Assembly (NCBI RefSeq): GCF_030252425.1
Contig: NZ_CP126994.1
Coordinates: 248,001-312,000, forward strand
From: Acidisoma sp. PAMC 29798
GTDB taxonomy: Bacteria; Pseudomonadota; Alphaproteobacteria; Acetobacterales; Acetobacteraceae
DNA length: 64,000 bases
Reading direction: 5' to 3'
Part shown: piece by piece, positions 36,749-45,650 of the stretch
Layout: each line of letters begins with the position of its first letter
Numbering within the stretch: position 1 is the first letter of the stretch
Translations under genes and position numbers: made by a program
The notes under the pieces: model-generated
The model's input: only the letters and a program-made list of their open reading frames with translations
What the model was told of the DNA's origin: nothing
Databases searched by the model: none

Positions 36749-38866
36749 ATGCCGCGTCTTCGCGAAGGCCTTCCGCACCCGCGTGGTGCAACCTGGACGG
36801 GGGAAGGCGTCAATTTCTGCTTGTTCTCAGCCAATGCGACGAAGGTCGAGGTCTGCCTTTTCGATTCCGATGGCAAGACCGAATTAGAACGCATCGAACT
36901 GCCCGAATATACAGATCAAATCTTTCATGGCTGGATCGAAGGCATTGGGCCAGGACAGGTTTATGGCTACCGCGTTCACGGTCCGTACGAGCCGGAAAAC
37001 GGCCACCGCTTCAATCCCAATAAACTGCTGCTCGACCCCTATGCGAAGGCGCATATCGGCGAGTTGGAGTGGAATCCGGCGATCTTCGGCTATCAAATGG
37101 AAACCGGCGACGACACCACCTATGACGAGCGCGATAGTGCGCCCTTCATGCCGAAATGCGTCGTCATCGATCCCAATTTCGATTGGAAGGGTGAGCCCAA
37201 TCGCAACCCGGTCGCATGGGATCATACCATCCTGTACGAAACGCATGTGAAGGGCTTCACCATGAAGCACCCGAAGGTGCCGGAAAAACTCCGCGGCACC
37301 TATGCCGGTCTGGGTCAGAAGCCCGTCGTCGACTATATCAAATCCCTCGGCGTGACCTCGGTAGAATTGCTGCCGATTCATAGCTTCATCAATGACAGTC
37401 AGCTTTTGGAGCGTGGCCTCAAGAACTATTGGGGTTACAACAGCATCGGCTTTTTCGCCCCCACGCCCCGCTATGCCTCCGACCGCGCGAACAGTCTGCG
37501 CGAGTTCAAGGAGATGGTGGCGAGCATCCATGATGGCGGTCTCGAAGTCATTCTCGACGTGGTCTATAATCATACCGCCGAAGGCAATGAACTCGGCCCA
37601 ACCCTGTCCTTCAAGGGTATCGACAATGCCAATTACTATCGTCTCCTGCCGGACCAGAAACGCTATTACATCAACGATACCGGCACCGGAAACACGGTCA
37701 ATCTCAGTCACCCGAAGGTCATTCAACTGGTGACCGACAGCCTGCGCTACTGGGTGACGGAGACGCATGTCGATGGCTTCCGCTTCGACCTTGGCACCAT
37801 TCTGGCCCGTGAACCGAACGGTTTCGATGACCAGAGCGGCTTTCTCAAGGCCTGCGGACAGGACCCTTTGCTTAACTCGGTGAAGCTGATCGCCGAGCCT
37901 TGGGATATTGGGCCGGGTGGCTATCAGGTCGGTCAATTCCCGCCCGGATGGGCTGAGTGGAATGACAAGTTCCGCGATACTGTGCGCGACTTCTGGAAAG
38001 GCGAGGCCTCCGCCAACGCCTTGGCGCCGCGCCTTTGCGGCTCCGGCGATATGTTCGATCATGACGGGCGTCGCCCCTGGGCCTGCGTCAACTTCATCAC
38101 CGCTCATGACGGCTTCACGCTGAACGACATCGTCACGTACAACGAGAAGCACAACGAGGCGAATGGCGAGGACGGTCGTGACGGAAGTTCCGACAACCGA
38201 TCCTGGAATATGGGTGTGGAAGGTCCGACCGACGATGCGGACATCAATGCGCAGCGGGATCGCCAGATTCGGAATATGCTGACGACGCTGTTGCTGTCGC
38301 AAGGCACGCCGATGCTACTGGCCGGGGACGAGTTCGGTCGGACCCAGAATGGCAATAACAATGCCTATTGCCAGGACAGCGATATCAGCTGGGTCAATTG
38401 GGATATCGAGGAAAAAGGCCAGTCCCTGATTGCCTTCGTGCAGAAGCTGACCAAGCTGCGGCATGGCCATGCGATTCTGCGCCGCAACCTGTTCCTGCGT
38501 GGCGGCCATAATGAGGCGCTCGACCTCAAGGACGTCACCTGGATCAACGCTGCCGGCATCGAAATGGAAGATGAGCAGTGGCATGATGAGGGCATGCGCT
38601 GCTTCGGCATGCTGATCGATGGTCGCGCGCAGCCGTCCGGCATCAAAAAGCGCGGTGGCGATTCCACCATGCTGCTGGTCTTTAACGCTGCGGCAGACGG
38701 GGTGAATTTCACGCTACCGGAAAGCCCTGGCAGCGATGACTGGACCCTGCTGATCGACACCAATCAGCCGGAGCTTGATGAGGCCCCCTTCAAGACGGGT
38801 GAAGTGTATTTGGCGACGGGGCGGTCTGTTCTGCTCTTCGCCCATCCTCATCCAAACGAGGGTTAG
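36749..38866 (+). CDS. glgX: Glycogen debranching enzyme GlgX
   Basis: 705 residues; hydrolyses alpha-1,6 branches of phosphorylase-trimmed glycogen. N-terminal CBM48/isoamylase domain (TWTGEGVNFCLFSANA), then a GH13 barrel: LDVVYNHTAEG (region I), DGFRFDLGTI with the nucleophile Asp (about 346), KLIAEPWDIG with the acid Glu (about 381) and NFITAHDGFTL (about 450). Start chosen at the ATG at 36749, where similarity to the family begins; ribosome-binding site weak. Alone here, without glgA/B/C/P. Followed by a strong hairpin. Confidence 0.94.
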   Translation: MPRLREGLPHPRGATWTGEGVNFCLFSANATKVEVCLFDSDGKTELERIELPEYTDQIFHGWIEGIGPGQVYGYRVHGPYEPENGHRFNPNKLLLDPYAKAHIGELEWNPAIFGYQMETGDDTTYDERDSAPFMPKCVVIDPNFDWKGEPNRNPVAWDHTILYETHVKGFTMKHPKVPEKLRGTYAGLGQKPVVDYIKSLGVTSVELLPIHSFINDSQLLERGLKNYWGYNSIGFFAPTPRYASDRANSLREFKEMVASIHDGGLEVILDVVYNHTAEGNELGPTLSFKGIDNANYYRLLPDQKRYYINDTGTGNTVNLSHPKVIQLVTDSLRYWVTETHVDGFRFDLGTILAREPNGFDDQSGFLKACGQDPLLNSVKLIAEPWDIGPGGYQVGQFPPGWAEWNDKFRDTVRDFWKGEASANALAPRLCGSGDMFDHDGRRPWACVNFITAHDGFTLNDIVTYNEKHNEANGEDGRDGSSDNRSWNMGVEGPTDDADINAQRDRQIRNMLTTLLLSQGTPMLLAGDEFGRTQNGNNNAYCQDSDISWVNWDIEEKGQSLIAFVQKLTKLRHGHAILRRNLFLRGGHNEALDLKDVTWINAAGIEMEDEQWHDEGMRCFGMLIDGRAQPSGIKKRGGDSTMLLVFNAAADGVNFTLPESPGSDDWTLLIDTNQPELDEAPFKTGEVYLATGRSVLLFAHPHPNEG

Positions 38867-38870
38867 GACC

Positions 38871-38905
38871 TTCACCGGTGGTCGCGCTCCGCGACCACCG
38901 GTGAA
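38871..38905 (+). terminator. Terminator-like hairpin after glgX
   Basis: Perfect 16-bp inverted repeat (38871-38886 and 38890-38905) with a 3-base loop, beginning four bases after the glgX stop codon. There is no long U-run. It also stands at the end of the convergent small membrane protein gene (stop at 38933), so it may serve both directions. Confidence 0.75.
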
Positions 38906-38932
38906 CCATAAACTTCGTCGCGAGAGCAGCGG

Positions 38933-39298
38933 TCAATGTCCGCCGCCGCCATCGCCGCCATCACTGCTATCTCCGCCACCGATATCGCTGTCGTCGCCAT
39001 CAGGCCCAAACCCTGTGCGGAAGACGCCCCTCGGGCCGGATACGAGCTGCCCGATGCCTAAGCCCAGCAAGGTCGCGCCGCCGATATCGCCTTCCAGTGC
39101 GGGCAGGCAAGAATGAATCACCACACCTTCAAGATAAAGCAGCCCGATCGTCAATCCGATCAGGGGCAGCATTGCCAAGCCTGTCGTCGGAAGATGAAAC
39201 TTTCGTTTCAAAATTACGGCGAAACGCAAAATGAACTTGAAATATAGCGCGGCGATCAGCGCCGCCCCGGCGCAATAGAGGCTTGCTTGCGTTATCAT
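38933..39298 (-). CDS. Small membrane protein with Gly/Asp-rich tail, unknown function
   Basis: 121 residues from the ATG at 39298; upstream in-frame GTG at 39409 adds a non-hydrophobic stretch and is less likely. Two hydrophobic segments (SLYCAGAALIAALYFKFIL at about 6-24 and TGLAMLPLIGLTIGLLYLEG at about 40-59), then a soluble part ending in an acidic, glycine-rich tail (GDDSDIGGGDSSDGGDGGGG) and a final His. I do not recognise a family. Predicted inner-membrane protein; convergent with glgX across its hairpin. Confidence 0.6.
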   Translation of the reverse strand: MITQASLYCAGAALIAALYFKFILRFAVILKRKFHLPTTGLAMLPLIGLTIGLLYLEGVVIHSCLPALEGDIGGATLLGLGIGQLVSGPRGVFRTGFGPDGDDSDIGGGDSSDGGDGGGGH

Positions 39299-39517
39299 TG
39301 CGTCACGATCATCGTCATCCAAAGGTCGATGGCATGGCTGCCGAAGGCGACAGTAGGCCGTGCGTACGGCCGCCAAGAAGCCGCTTTCGGTAAAGCGTCC
39401 TATAACCACAAATCGTCGCCTCTCAGTCGATTGGCTCTATGACGATATAGGGCGCCGCCGGCCAAGGATGGGGGACAGAGGCTCCAAATCGGGCAGAAAC
39501 GGCTGCGATAGCGCAAA

Positions 39518-39527
39518 ATGTATACAA
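39518..39527. promoter_or_regulatory. Predicted GntR operator A1
   Basis: ATGTATACAA with palindromic core TGTATACA. It fits the TNGT-N2-ACNA half-site rule of FCD-type GntR regulators. Centre is 84 bp upstream of operator A2. Confidence 0.6.
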
Positions 39528-39601
39528 AATATCGCCGCGATACCCGGAGCTCTCCGATTCCTAGGATGGCATGAACTATGCATCGGAAGCATTCAGGAAT
39601 T

Positions 39602-39611
39602 TTGTATGCAT
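39602..39611. promoter_or_regulatory. Predicted GntR operator A2
   Basis: TTGTATGCAT with core TGTATGCA, one base from the perfect palindrome. It lies about 75 bp before the first gene of operon A. Confidence 0.5.
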
Positions 39612-39685
39612 GGCGGCAGCGGTGCATCGGTGTAGTGGATGGAGGATTGCCTTTTTGATGCGGACATCGGCCCGAGACCCGCGGC

Positions 39686-40477
39686 GTGGATAGTGTCATC
39701 CAGCCGATCAGCAAGAAGACGGGCGCGTTCTCGGATGCGCCGCCGCTCGTCTGCCCGGGCATCATTATCGAGAATTTGACGCTGCGCTTCGGCACGCGGC
39801 CGATCTTCGAGAACCTTTCCCTCGAAATCATCGGCGGCCAGTTTGTTGCCCTGCTCGGCACCAGTGGCGTCGGGAAAAGCAGCCTGCTGAAGATTCTCGC
39901 AGGGCTGTCCAAACCCAGCGCCGGCACCGTGCGCGCCAGCGATGGCGGGCCGATCAAGGGCCGCATCGCCTATATGGGCCAGCAAGACCTGCTCTATCCC
40001 TGGCTGCGCGTGATCGAAAACGTCATGCTCGGCAGCCGGCTGCGCGGCGAGAAACCGGACCGTGACCGGGCGATGCATATCCTGGAGCGTGTCGGCCTCG
40101 CCGACCGCGCCCTTGCCTTGCCGATGGAGCTGTCGGGCGGCATGCGCCAACGCAGCGCCCTCGCCCGTACCCTCTATGAGGACCGGCCGATCGTGCTCAT
40201 GGACGAGCCGTTTTCGGCGCTCGACACCTTCACCCGCGCCAAGGTTCAGGACCTCGCCGCCGAGATGCTGCAGGGCCGCACGGCGCTGCTCATCACCCAT
40301 GACCCGCTGGAAGCCTGCCGCCTCGGCCATCACCTTGTGGTCCTGTCCGGCCATCCGGCGACGCTCGGGCCGCCGATCTTCGTGCCCGGCACGATTCCGC
40401 GTGCCCCCGATGACCCCGATTTGCTGACCACCCAGGGCCATTTGATGCGCGTGTTGACGGAGCTCGAAACCGAATGA
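39686..40477 (+). CDS. thiZ: ABC transporter ATP-binding protein, ThiZ/SsuB-like
   Basis: 263 residues from a GTG. Walker A LLGTSGVGKSSLLK (about 57-67), signature ELSGGMRQRSALARTL, Walker B IVLMDEPFSALD, H-loop THDPLEA. This class powers uptake of nitrate, sulfonates, taurine or thiamine-pyrimidine precursors. The last fits best because a ThiY-like receptor and TenA are encoded in the same predicted regulon 10 kb away; the substrate remains inferred. First gene of an eight-gene operon. Ribosome-binding site not obvious; translation may be coupled to the short leader frame ending at 39693. Confidence 0.85.
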   Translation: MDSVIQPISKKTGAFSDAPPLVCPGIIIENLTLRFGTRPIFENLSLEIIGGQFVALLGTSGVGKSSLLKILAGLSKPSAGTVRASDGGPIKGRIAYMGQQDLLYPWLRVIENVMLGSRLRGEKPDRDRAMHILERVGLADRALALPMELSGGMRQRSALARTLYEDRPIVLMDEPFSALDTFTRAKVQDLAAEMLQGRTALLITHDPLEACRLGHHLVVLSGHPATLGPPIFVPGTIPRAPDDPDLLTTQGHLMRVLTELETE

Positions 40478-41238
40478 CCCACTTCAGGACTCTCTCCCGC
40501 CCCATCGTGACGCTGGTCGGCCTGATCGTGGTCTGGTGGTGCATCACGCGCTTCACCGGCATTCCGTCCTTCATGCTGCCTGACCCCAGCGCCGTCGCGA
40601 AGGCTCTTGTCTCGCAATGGCAGTTGCTGTTTTGGAGCACGCTGACGACCCTGCTGGAGATCATGCTCGGCCTCGTCATTGGCACCGTCCTGGGCGCGGG
40701 CCTCGCCTTGGTCATGGTGTTCTCGCCGTTGTTGCAGCGTTGGCTTATGCCGCTGCTGCTGCTCAGCCAGGCGATCCCGGTCTTCGCCCTGGCGCCGTTG
40801 CTGGTGCTTTGGTTCGGCTTCGGCATCAGCTCCAAGGTGGTGATGGCCGTGCTGGTGATCTTCTTCCCGATAACCGCCTCCTTCTTCGATGGGCTGCGCC
40901 GCACCGATATCGGCTGGCTCGACCTGTCGCGGACCATGGGGGCGTCGCCCTGGGCGATGTTGCGCCATGTCCGGTTGATGGCGGCGCTGCCCTCCTTCGG
41001 GGCGGGCCTGCGCGTCGCCGCCGCCATCGCGCCGATCGGCGCCATCCTCGGCGAATGGGTCGGGTCCTCAGCGGGCCTCGGCTACGTCATGATGAACTCC
41101 AACGCGCGTATTCAGACGGATGTCATGTTCGCAGCGCTGTTCGTGCTGTCGGTAGTCGCGATCCTGCTGTGGGTGATCGTCGACCGCGTGCTCAAGCGGC
41201 TGCTCTACTGGGCGCCCGATACGATGACGACGCACTGA
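40474..41238 (+). CDS. thiX: ABC transporter permease, ThiX/SsuC-like
   Basis: 254 residues with six hydrophobic segments. The BPD_transp_1 EAA-like loop reads DGLRRTDIGWLDLSRTMGAS (about 145-164), and an upstream segment LSQAIPVFALAPLLVLWFGFG is typical of this family. Its ATG overlaps the ATPase stop by four bases, and its stop overlaps the next gene. The binding protein is not adjacent; the ThiY-like gene at 50086 is the likely partner. Confidence 0.88.
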   Translation: MTHFRTLSRPIVTLVGLIVVWWCITRFTGIPSFMLPDPSAVAKALVSQWQLLFWSTLTTLLEIMLGLVIGTVLGAGLALVMVFSPLLQRWLMPLLLLSQAIPVFALAPLLVLWFGFGISSKVVMAVLVIFFPITASFFDGLRRTDIGWLDLSRTMGASPWAMLRHVRLMAALPSFGAGLRVAAAIAPIGAILGEWVGSSAGLGYVMMNSNARIQTDVMFAALFVLSVVAILLWVIVDRVLKRLLYWAPDTMTTH

Positions 41239-42053
41239 TGACCTGGAACCAGCATCCTGCGGAGATCGACGGCATTTCCTTCGCCCACAAGACGCAGGGG
41301 GAGGGGCCACCGCTGCTCCTCATCCACGGTGTCGGGCCGGGCACCATGGGCCTCGCGAATTTCGGCCCGATCGTGGATAGGCTCGCGGCGCATTTCACCC
41401 TGCATATGATCGACCTGATCGGTTTCGGCGCCTCCGGCCGCAAGCCGGTGGGGCCCTATTTCGACGTGGCCCTCTGGCTGCGGCAGATCGGCGTCGTGCT
41501 GAACGCCATCGGCCAACCTGCCTTCGTGCTCGGCAATTCCATCGGCGCCGCACTGGCGTTGAAGGCGGCATCCGGCAACCCGCGCGTGCGCGCCGTGGTC
41601 GCGGTCGGCGGCCCGATCGCGCCGTTTGAGATGCCGGCGGCACTGCGCGCCTTCTGGTCCGTACCGCAGGACGAGGCGGGCCTGGCCGCCGCCATGCGAC
41701 CGATGACCGCGGCGCAGAAGGAGCCTGACCCGGCGCTGGTCGCGCAGCGCTTCGCTTTGTTCGCCGATGCGGCCTTCAGCGCGCATTTCGGGGCCTTGGT
41801 GGCGGAGGGCCGCGCCGGCCTCGGTCACGCGGTGCTGACAGAGGCCGAGGCTGCGGCCATCATCTGCCCTGTTACCCTGGTCTATGGGCGTGACGATCGT
41901 GCCTGCCCGCCCGACCTCATCCTGCCGCAGGTGACACCGCTGCTGCCGGGCGCGGATGCCGTGCTGCTGGGCAGTTGCGGCCACAACGTCGCCTTCGAGC
42001 GTGGGGACGCGCTCATTACCCTTGTGAACCTCCGATTTGGAGCGAAGCCATGA
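41238..42053 (+). CDS. Alpha/beta hydrolase (MhpC-like)
   Basis: 271 residues. Oxyanion HGVGPGTMG near residue 31, nucleophile elbow VLGNSIGAALAL with Ser about 96, acid Asp in YGRDDRACPP and His in SCGHNVAFE. Enzymes of this group hydrolyse C-C bonds after ring cleavage, carbamates or esters. The start shares one base with the permease stop and the end overlaps the amidohydrolase, so it is an integral operon member. Probable role: hydrolysis of a ring-opened or acylated intermediate. Confidence 0.85.
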   Translation: MTWNQHPAEIDGISFAHKTQGEGPPLLLIHGVGPGTMGLANFGPIVDRLAAHFTLHMIDLIGFGASGRKPVGPYFDVALWLRQIGVVLNAIGQPAFVLGNSIGAALALKAASGNPRVRAVVAVGGPIAPFEMPAALRAFWSVPQDEAGLAAAMRPMTAAQKEPDPALVAQRFALFADAAFSAHFGALVAEGRAGLGHAVLTEAEAAAIICPVTLVYGRDDRACPPDLILPQVTPLLPGADAVLLGSCGHNVAFERGDALITLVNLRFGAKP

Positions 42054-43450
42054 AAACCATCATCCGTTGCGGGAAACTCTTTACGGGCCTCGCGGATACG
42101 GCCGAGGCCGACCAGGCCCTGGTCATTGAAGGCGGTCGGATCGTGTGGACCGGCGCTTATGCCGCCGCGCCCAATCCCGAAGCGGGCGATCGCTTCGTCG
42201 ATCATGCGGCGCGCTTCGTGATGCCCGGCCTCAGCGATTTGCACACGCATCTGAGTTACGGCAATGCGCGGTCGGAGGAGGAGGTTGATCTCTATGCCAG
42301 CCTCGAATACCGCGCCATCCGCTCGCTTGCTGCCGCCCAGCGCATGCTCAAAGCCGGCTATACCGCCATTCTTGACCCGGCAACCGCCGGCCATGTGACG
42401 CCGGCGCTGCGTGATGCCCTGTTCACCGGCATGTTCGCCGGTCCTCGTATCACTGCCGCCGGACAATCCCTGACCTCGCGCCAGGGGCTTTACGATTACT
42501 ACCCGAGTTGGATCGGCTGCCCCTCGGTCTCCACCGGCGCGCTGGTGCGGTCACCCACTGAAGCCATCGAGGAAATTCGCCGCCAGACGAAAGAGGGCGT
42601 GGACGTCATCAAACTTGCGATGGATGGCATTCAGGGCGACCGCAAAAGCGGTCTCTATGCCGGCTTCACGCAAGAGGAAACCACGGCCATGGTGCGGGAG
42701 GCGAAGCGCCTCGGCCGCAAGGTGGTCGTGCATGTGCGCGGGCGCGAGGGTGCCATGTATGCCGCCCGCGCCGGCGTGGACATTCTGTATCATGCGTCGC
42801 GGATCGATAATGAAGGCATTCGCGCCGCCAAGGATATGGGCGTGTCGATCTGCCCCTCGCTATTGCTGCTCGTCAACAATATCGAATACGCGCAGCCGGA
42901 CGATCCGTCATATGACTGGTGGCCGGGCATCAACCGCCGCGAATTGGCGGACGCCAAGATCAATCTGCGGAAGGCCTATGACGCCGGAATTCCTTTCCTC
43001 ACTGGCTCCGAGACCGGTTTCGGCATCACACCTTACGGCGAGTGGTCGGCCAAGGAGTTCGAGATCATGGTCAATCATCTCGGCATGTCCACCGCAGAGG
43101 TGTTGCGCATGGCGACCCATGGTAACCGCGCCATGCTGCGTGATGGCGATGAGCATGATTCGTTGGTGGCCGGTAAACGTGCCGATTTCATCGTCGTGGA
43201 TGGCGATCCGCTCGCAGATATCACAGTCTTGCAGGAACGCAGCCAAATCACCGATGTCTGGATGGATGGCGCGCGTATCGACCTGCCGGAGACGCCGGTT
43301 GAAATCCCGCGCCATCAGCGCGAGGCGAGCCAGGGCTTCTGGAACCGCACCTATACGCGTGAGGTCGCGCGTGGATATACGCCGAATCCACTCGGCATGG
43401 ACGGCATGAGCAAAGTCGAAAGCACCATCATTTCGGAGGCCGCAGAATGA
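42050..43450 (+). CDS. Metal-dependent amidohydrolase (imidazolonepropionase/prolidase-like)
   Basis: 466 residues. Urease-superfamily features: MPGLSDLHTHLSYG with the HxH metal pair (about 64-66), a likely carboxylated Lys in GVDVIKLAMDG, VVVHVRG, ILYHASRI, and a final acidic position in LTGSETGFG where Glu replaces the more usual Asp. The C-terminal beta-sandwich ends KRADFIVVDGDPLADI. Such enzymes hydrolyse cyclic amides, guanidines or dipeptides. In this operon a deaminase or ring hydrolase acting on a nitrogen heterocycle is plausible. Overlaps the Rieske gene by four bases. Confidence 0.87.
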   Translation: MKTIIRCGKLFTGLADTAEADQALVIEGGRIVWTGAYAAAPNPEAGDRFVDHAARFVMPGLSDLHTHLSYGNARSEEEVDLYASLEYRAIRSLAAAQRMLKAGYTAILDPATAGHVTPALRDALFTGMFAGPRITAAGQSLTSRQGLYDYYPSWIGCPSVSTGALVRSPTEAIEEIRRQTKEGVDVIKLAMDGIQGDRKSGLYAGFTQEETTAMVREAKRLGRKVVVHVRGREGAMYAARAGVDILYHASRIDNEGIRAAKDMGVSICPSLLLLVNNIEYAQPDDPSYDWWPGINRRELADAKINLRKAYDAGIPFLTGSETGFGITPYGEWSAKEFEIMVNHLGMSTAEVLRMATHGNRAMLRDGDEHDSLVAGKRADFIVVDGDPLADITVLQERSQITDVWMDGARIDLPETPVEIPRHQREASQGFWNRTYTREVARGYTPNPLGMDGMSKVESTIISEAAE

Positions 43451-44745
43451 GCGCCCTGGTCACGCAAGAACCCGCGGCGGATCTGCTCCATCGCTATAGT
43501 TTTCCGCAAAGCGATTGCAGCCAGATCCCCTATGGCATGTATCGCGATCCCGACATCTACGCTCTGGAGCAGGAGAAGATTTTTCGCGGGCCAGTTTGGA
43601 ACTACCTCGCTCTGGAATGCGAAGTGCCCAAGCCGGGTGATTTTCGGGTCATCGCCGTGGGGGACACGCCGGTCATCGTCAATCGCGCGAAAGACGGGTC
43701 GATCCATGCTGTGGTCAATCGCTGCGCCCATCGCGGTGCGACGGTGCAGCGGCAGTTGCACGGCAATACCAAGGTCCATACCTGCTGTTATCATCAATGG
43801 TCCTTCGATCTGACCGGAAAGCTGGTCGGCATTCCCTTTCAGCGCGGCGTCAATGGCATCGGCGGCCTGCCCGCCGATTTCGACAAATCCTGTCACTCGC
43901 TGCAGCGTCTGCGGATCGAGACGCTCAATGGCGTCATCTTCGGCACCTTCTCCGATGAGACCGCGCCTTTAGTCGAATTTCTCGATGTGCCCTTCGTCAC
44001 TCAGTTGAAGCGCTTGTTCCATAAGCCGGTGCGCGTGCTCGGCTATCAGCGCCAGCGCATCTTCGGCAATTGGAAGCTCTATTCTGAAAATCTGCGCGAC
44101 CCTAATCACGGCGGATTGCTGCATATGTTCCAGATCACCTTCGGTATCGCGCGGCTCAATGGCAAAGGCGGTGCGACTTTGGACAGTGAAGGCAAGCACA
44201 ATATGTCCTGGGCGGCGCAGGGTGGCCGCAAGGACGGCGAGCCCGAACCCGCCAAGGATGCGGGCTATGGCGATACTGGGCGCGGCGACATGAACATCAA
44301 GCTGCGCGACCCGTCCCTCCTCACCTATCGGCATGAATATCCCGATGATCTGACACTGACCATCGCCTCCATCTTTCCCAATTGCTGCTTTCAGCAGATC
44401 GGCAATACCCTGGCTATCCGCCAGTTCCGCACGACATCGGCCGATGAATGCGAAGTGGTGTCGACCTTCTATGGCTATGAGGATGATGACGAGGGCATGG
44501 CGCGGCACCGGTTGCGCATGGCGAATCTCGCCGGTCCCGCCGGCCTCGTCTCCATGGAAGACGGTGAGGCGGTGGAACTCGTTCACCGTGCCATCGTGCG
44601 TGACACGGACAAGCATTCCGTCGTGGCCTTCGGCGGCGTGGGTGCGGTGAAGGATCAGGAAAACCTGGTGACAGACGTGCCGATGCGCGGGTTCTGGATT
44701 CATTACTGCAAGCTCATGGGCATCGAAACGGGAGCATCCGCATGA
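43447..44745 (+). CDS. Rieske non-haem iron oxygenase, alpha subunit
   Basis: 432 residues. Rieske [2Fe-2S] ligands are NRCAHRG (C93, H95) and CCYHQW (C113, H116). The catalytic iron site matches E-N-x2-D-x2-H-x4-H exactly as ENLRDPNHGGLLH (E214, D218, H221, H226). This is a ring-hydroxylating dioxygenase of the alpha/beta type, with its beta subunit encoded next (4-base overlap). No ferredoxin or reductase is encoded in the window. In this context the substrate is likely a nitrogen heterocycle; hydroxylation or N-dealkylation are both possible. Confidence 0.93.
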   Translation: MSALVTQEPAADLLHRYSFPQSDCSQIPYGMYRDPDIYALEQEKIFRGPVWNYLALECEVPKPGDFRVIAVGDTPVIVNRAKDGSIHAVVNRCAHRGATVQRQLHGNTKVHTCCYHQWSFDLTGKLVGIPFQRGVNGIGGLPADFDKSCHSLQRLRIETLNGVIFGTFSDETAPLVEFLDVPFVTQLKRLFHKPVRVLGYQRQRIFGNWKLYSENLRDPNHGGLLHMFQITFGIARLNGKGGATLDSEGKHNMSWAAQGGRKDGEPEPAKDAGYGDTGRGDMNIKLRDPSLLTYRHEYPDDLTLTIASIFPNCCFQQIGNTLAIRQFRTTSADECEVVSTFYGYEDDDEGMARHRLRMANLAGPAGLVSMEDGEAVELVHRAIVRDTDKHSVVAFGGVGAVKDQENLVTDVPMRGFWIHYCKLMGIETGASA

Positions 44746-45242
44746 TGGATGTAACCGCCGCACCCCGCACATTGTCCCTCGAACGCTATTATGACGTCGT
44801 CATGCTGCTCGAATCCTATGGCCGGCTCTTGGACGAAGACAGGCTCGAAGACTGGATCGAGCTTTTTGACACTCAGGCCCATTACGAAATCCTCAGTCGC
44901 GAGAATGTGGAGCAGGGTCTGCTGCTGGCCCTGATGCTGTGCGACAACAAGGATATGATCTACGATCGTATCTTCTCGCTCCGCGAAGCGAATATCTACA
45001 ATCTTCATTACGATTGCCACATTCTCGGCCTGCCGCGCGCCGCACCTTTGGAGACTGGCGAGATTCAGGTGAGCTGCGCCTATTCGCTGTATCAGAGCAC
45101 GCCTGAGGGCGTGTCCCGCCTGTTCAGCGTCGGCCGCTACAGCATGCTGCTCGTCGAGAGCGACGGGCGGCTAAAGATTCGCAAGCAGGTTGTGACCGTC
45201 GATACCAGCGCCATTCTGACACTGTTGGCGACGCCTATATGA
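44742..45242 (+). CDS. Ring-hydroxylating dioxygenase, beta subunit (NTF2-like)
   Basis: 166 residues with the SnoaL/NTF2-like fold of small dioxygenase subunits: YYDVVMLLESYGRLLDEDRL, EDWIELF, LCDNKDMIYDRIFSLREANI and RKQVVTVDTSAIL. The ATG at 44742 overlaps the alpha-subunit stop; its own stop overlaps the RidA-like gene. It should assemble as alpha3beta3 with the preceding product and is structural. Confidence 0.9.
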   Translation: MMDVTAAPRTLSLERYYDVVMLLESYGRLLDEDRLEDWIELFDTQAHYEILSRENVEQGLLLALMLCDNKDMIYDRIFSLREANIYNLHYDCHILGLPRAAPLETGEIQVSCAYSLYQSTPEGVSRLFSVGRYSMLLVESDGRLKIRKQVVTVDTSAILTLLATPI

Positions 45243-45637
45243 ACACGGTCACGCCGCTGCTGGTGCCGGGATTGCCGCCGCCGGTCAGCCATTATGCCGA
45301 TGCCACCATCGCCAACGGCTTTCTGTTCGTGTCCGGCATGATCGCGGCCGATGCGAAGGGTGAGTTGGTCGGCGCGGGTGATGCCGGCGCGCAAGCTGCC
45401 TTCATCTTCGACCTCATCGCCAAGGCCTTGGCGGCAGTCGGCGCCAGTTTCGTCGATGTCGCGAAGGTGACGGTGTTCTTGACCGATATCGAGGATCGTC
45501 GTGCGGTCAACGAAATCCGCAAAGCGGTCTTCGGCGCGCATAAGCCGGCGAGCAGCCTGGTCGAGATCAGCCGCCTGGTGATCCCCGGCGCCCTCGTCGA
45601 GGTCGAAGCCATCGCCGTCATTCCTTCCGCCTCATAA
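45239..45637 (+). CDS. RidA/YjgF-family protein, catalytic Arg replaced
   Basis: 132 residues, trimer-forming RidA fold. ANGFLFVSGMIAADAKGELV and VAKVTVFLTDIEDRRAVNEI are typical. At the position where imine/enamine deaminase RidA has the essential Arg (PARSxVEV) this protein reads KPASSLVEISRL, so the classical 2-aminoacrylate deaminase activity is not expected. It resembles other Rid subfamilies found in catabolic operons, such as RutC in uracil breakdown. ATGA-coupled to the oxygenase genes. Confidence 0.86.
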   Translation: MNTVTPLLVPGLPPPVSHYADATIANGFLFVSGMIAADAKGELVGAGDAGAQAAFIFDLIAKALAAVGASFVDVAKVTVFLTDIEDRRAVNEIRKAVFGAHKPASSLVEISRLVIPGALVEVEAIAVIPSAS

Positions 45638-45650
45638 AGACGAGACTGTC

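Larger units (their letters stand above)
39299..39685. other. 387-bp intergenic region with two GntR-type palindromes and a short leader frame
   Basis: No full gene is supported. It contains TGTATACA at 39519-39526 and TGTATGCA at 39603-39610. An 11-codon frame (39658-39693) begins with ATG, 12 bases after GGAGG (39641-39645); its stop overlaps the GTG start of the ABC ATPase gene. The promoter of catabolic operon A should lie here; no unambiguous -35/-10 pair could be assigned. Confidence 0.6.

Noticed and set aside
36884-38302. Long minus-strand open frame (472 codons) opposite glgX
   Set aside because: Antisense to a well-conserved GH13 gene; the composition reflects the complementary codon pattern and no domain is recognisable.
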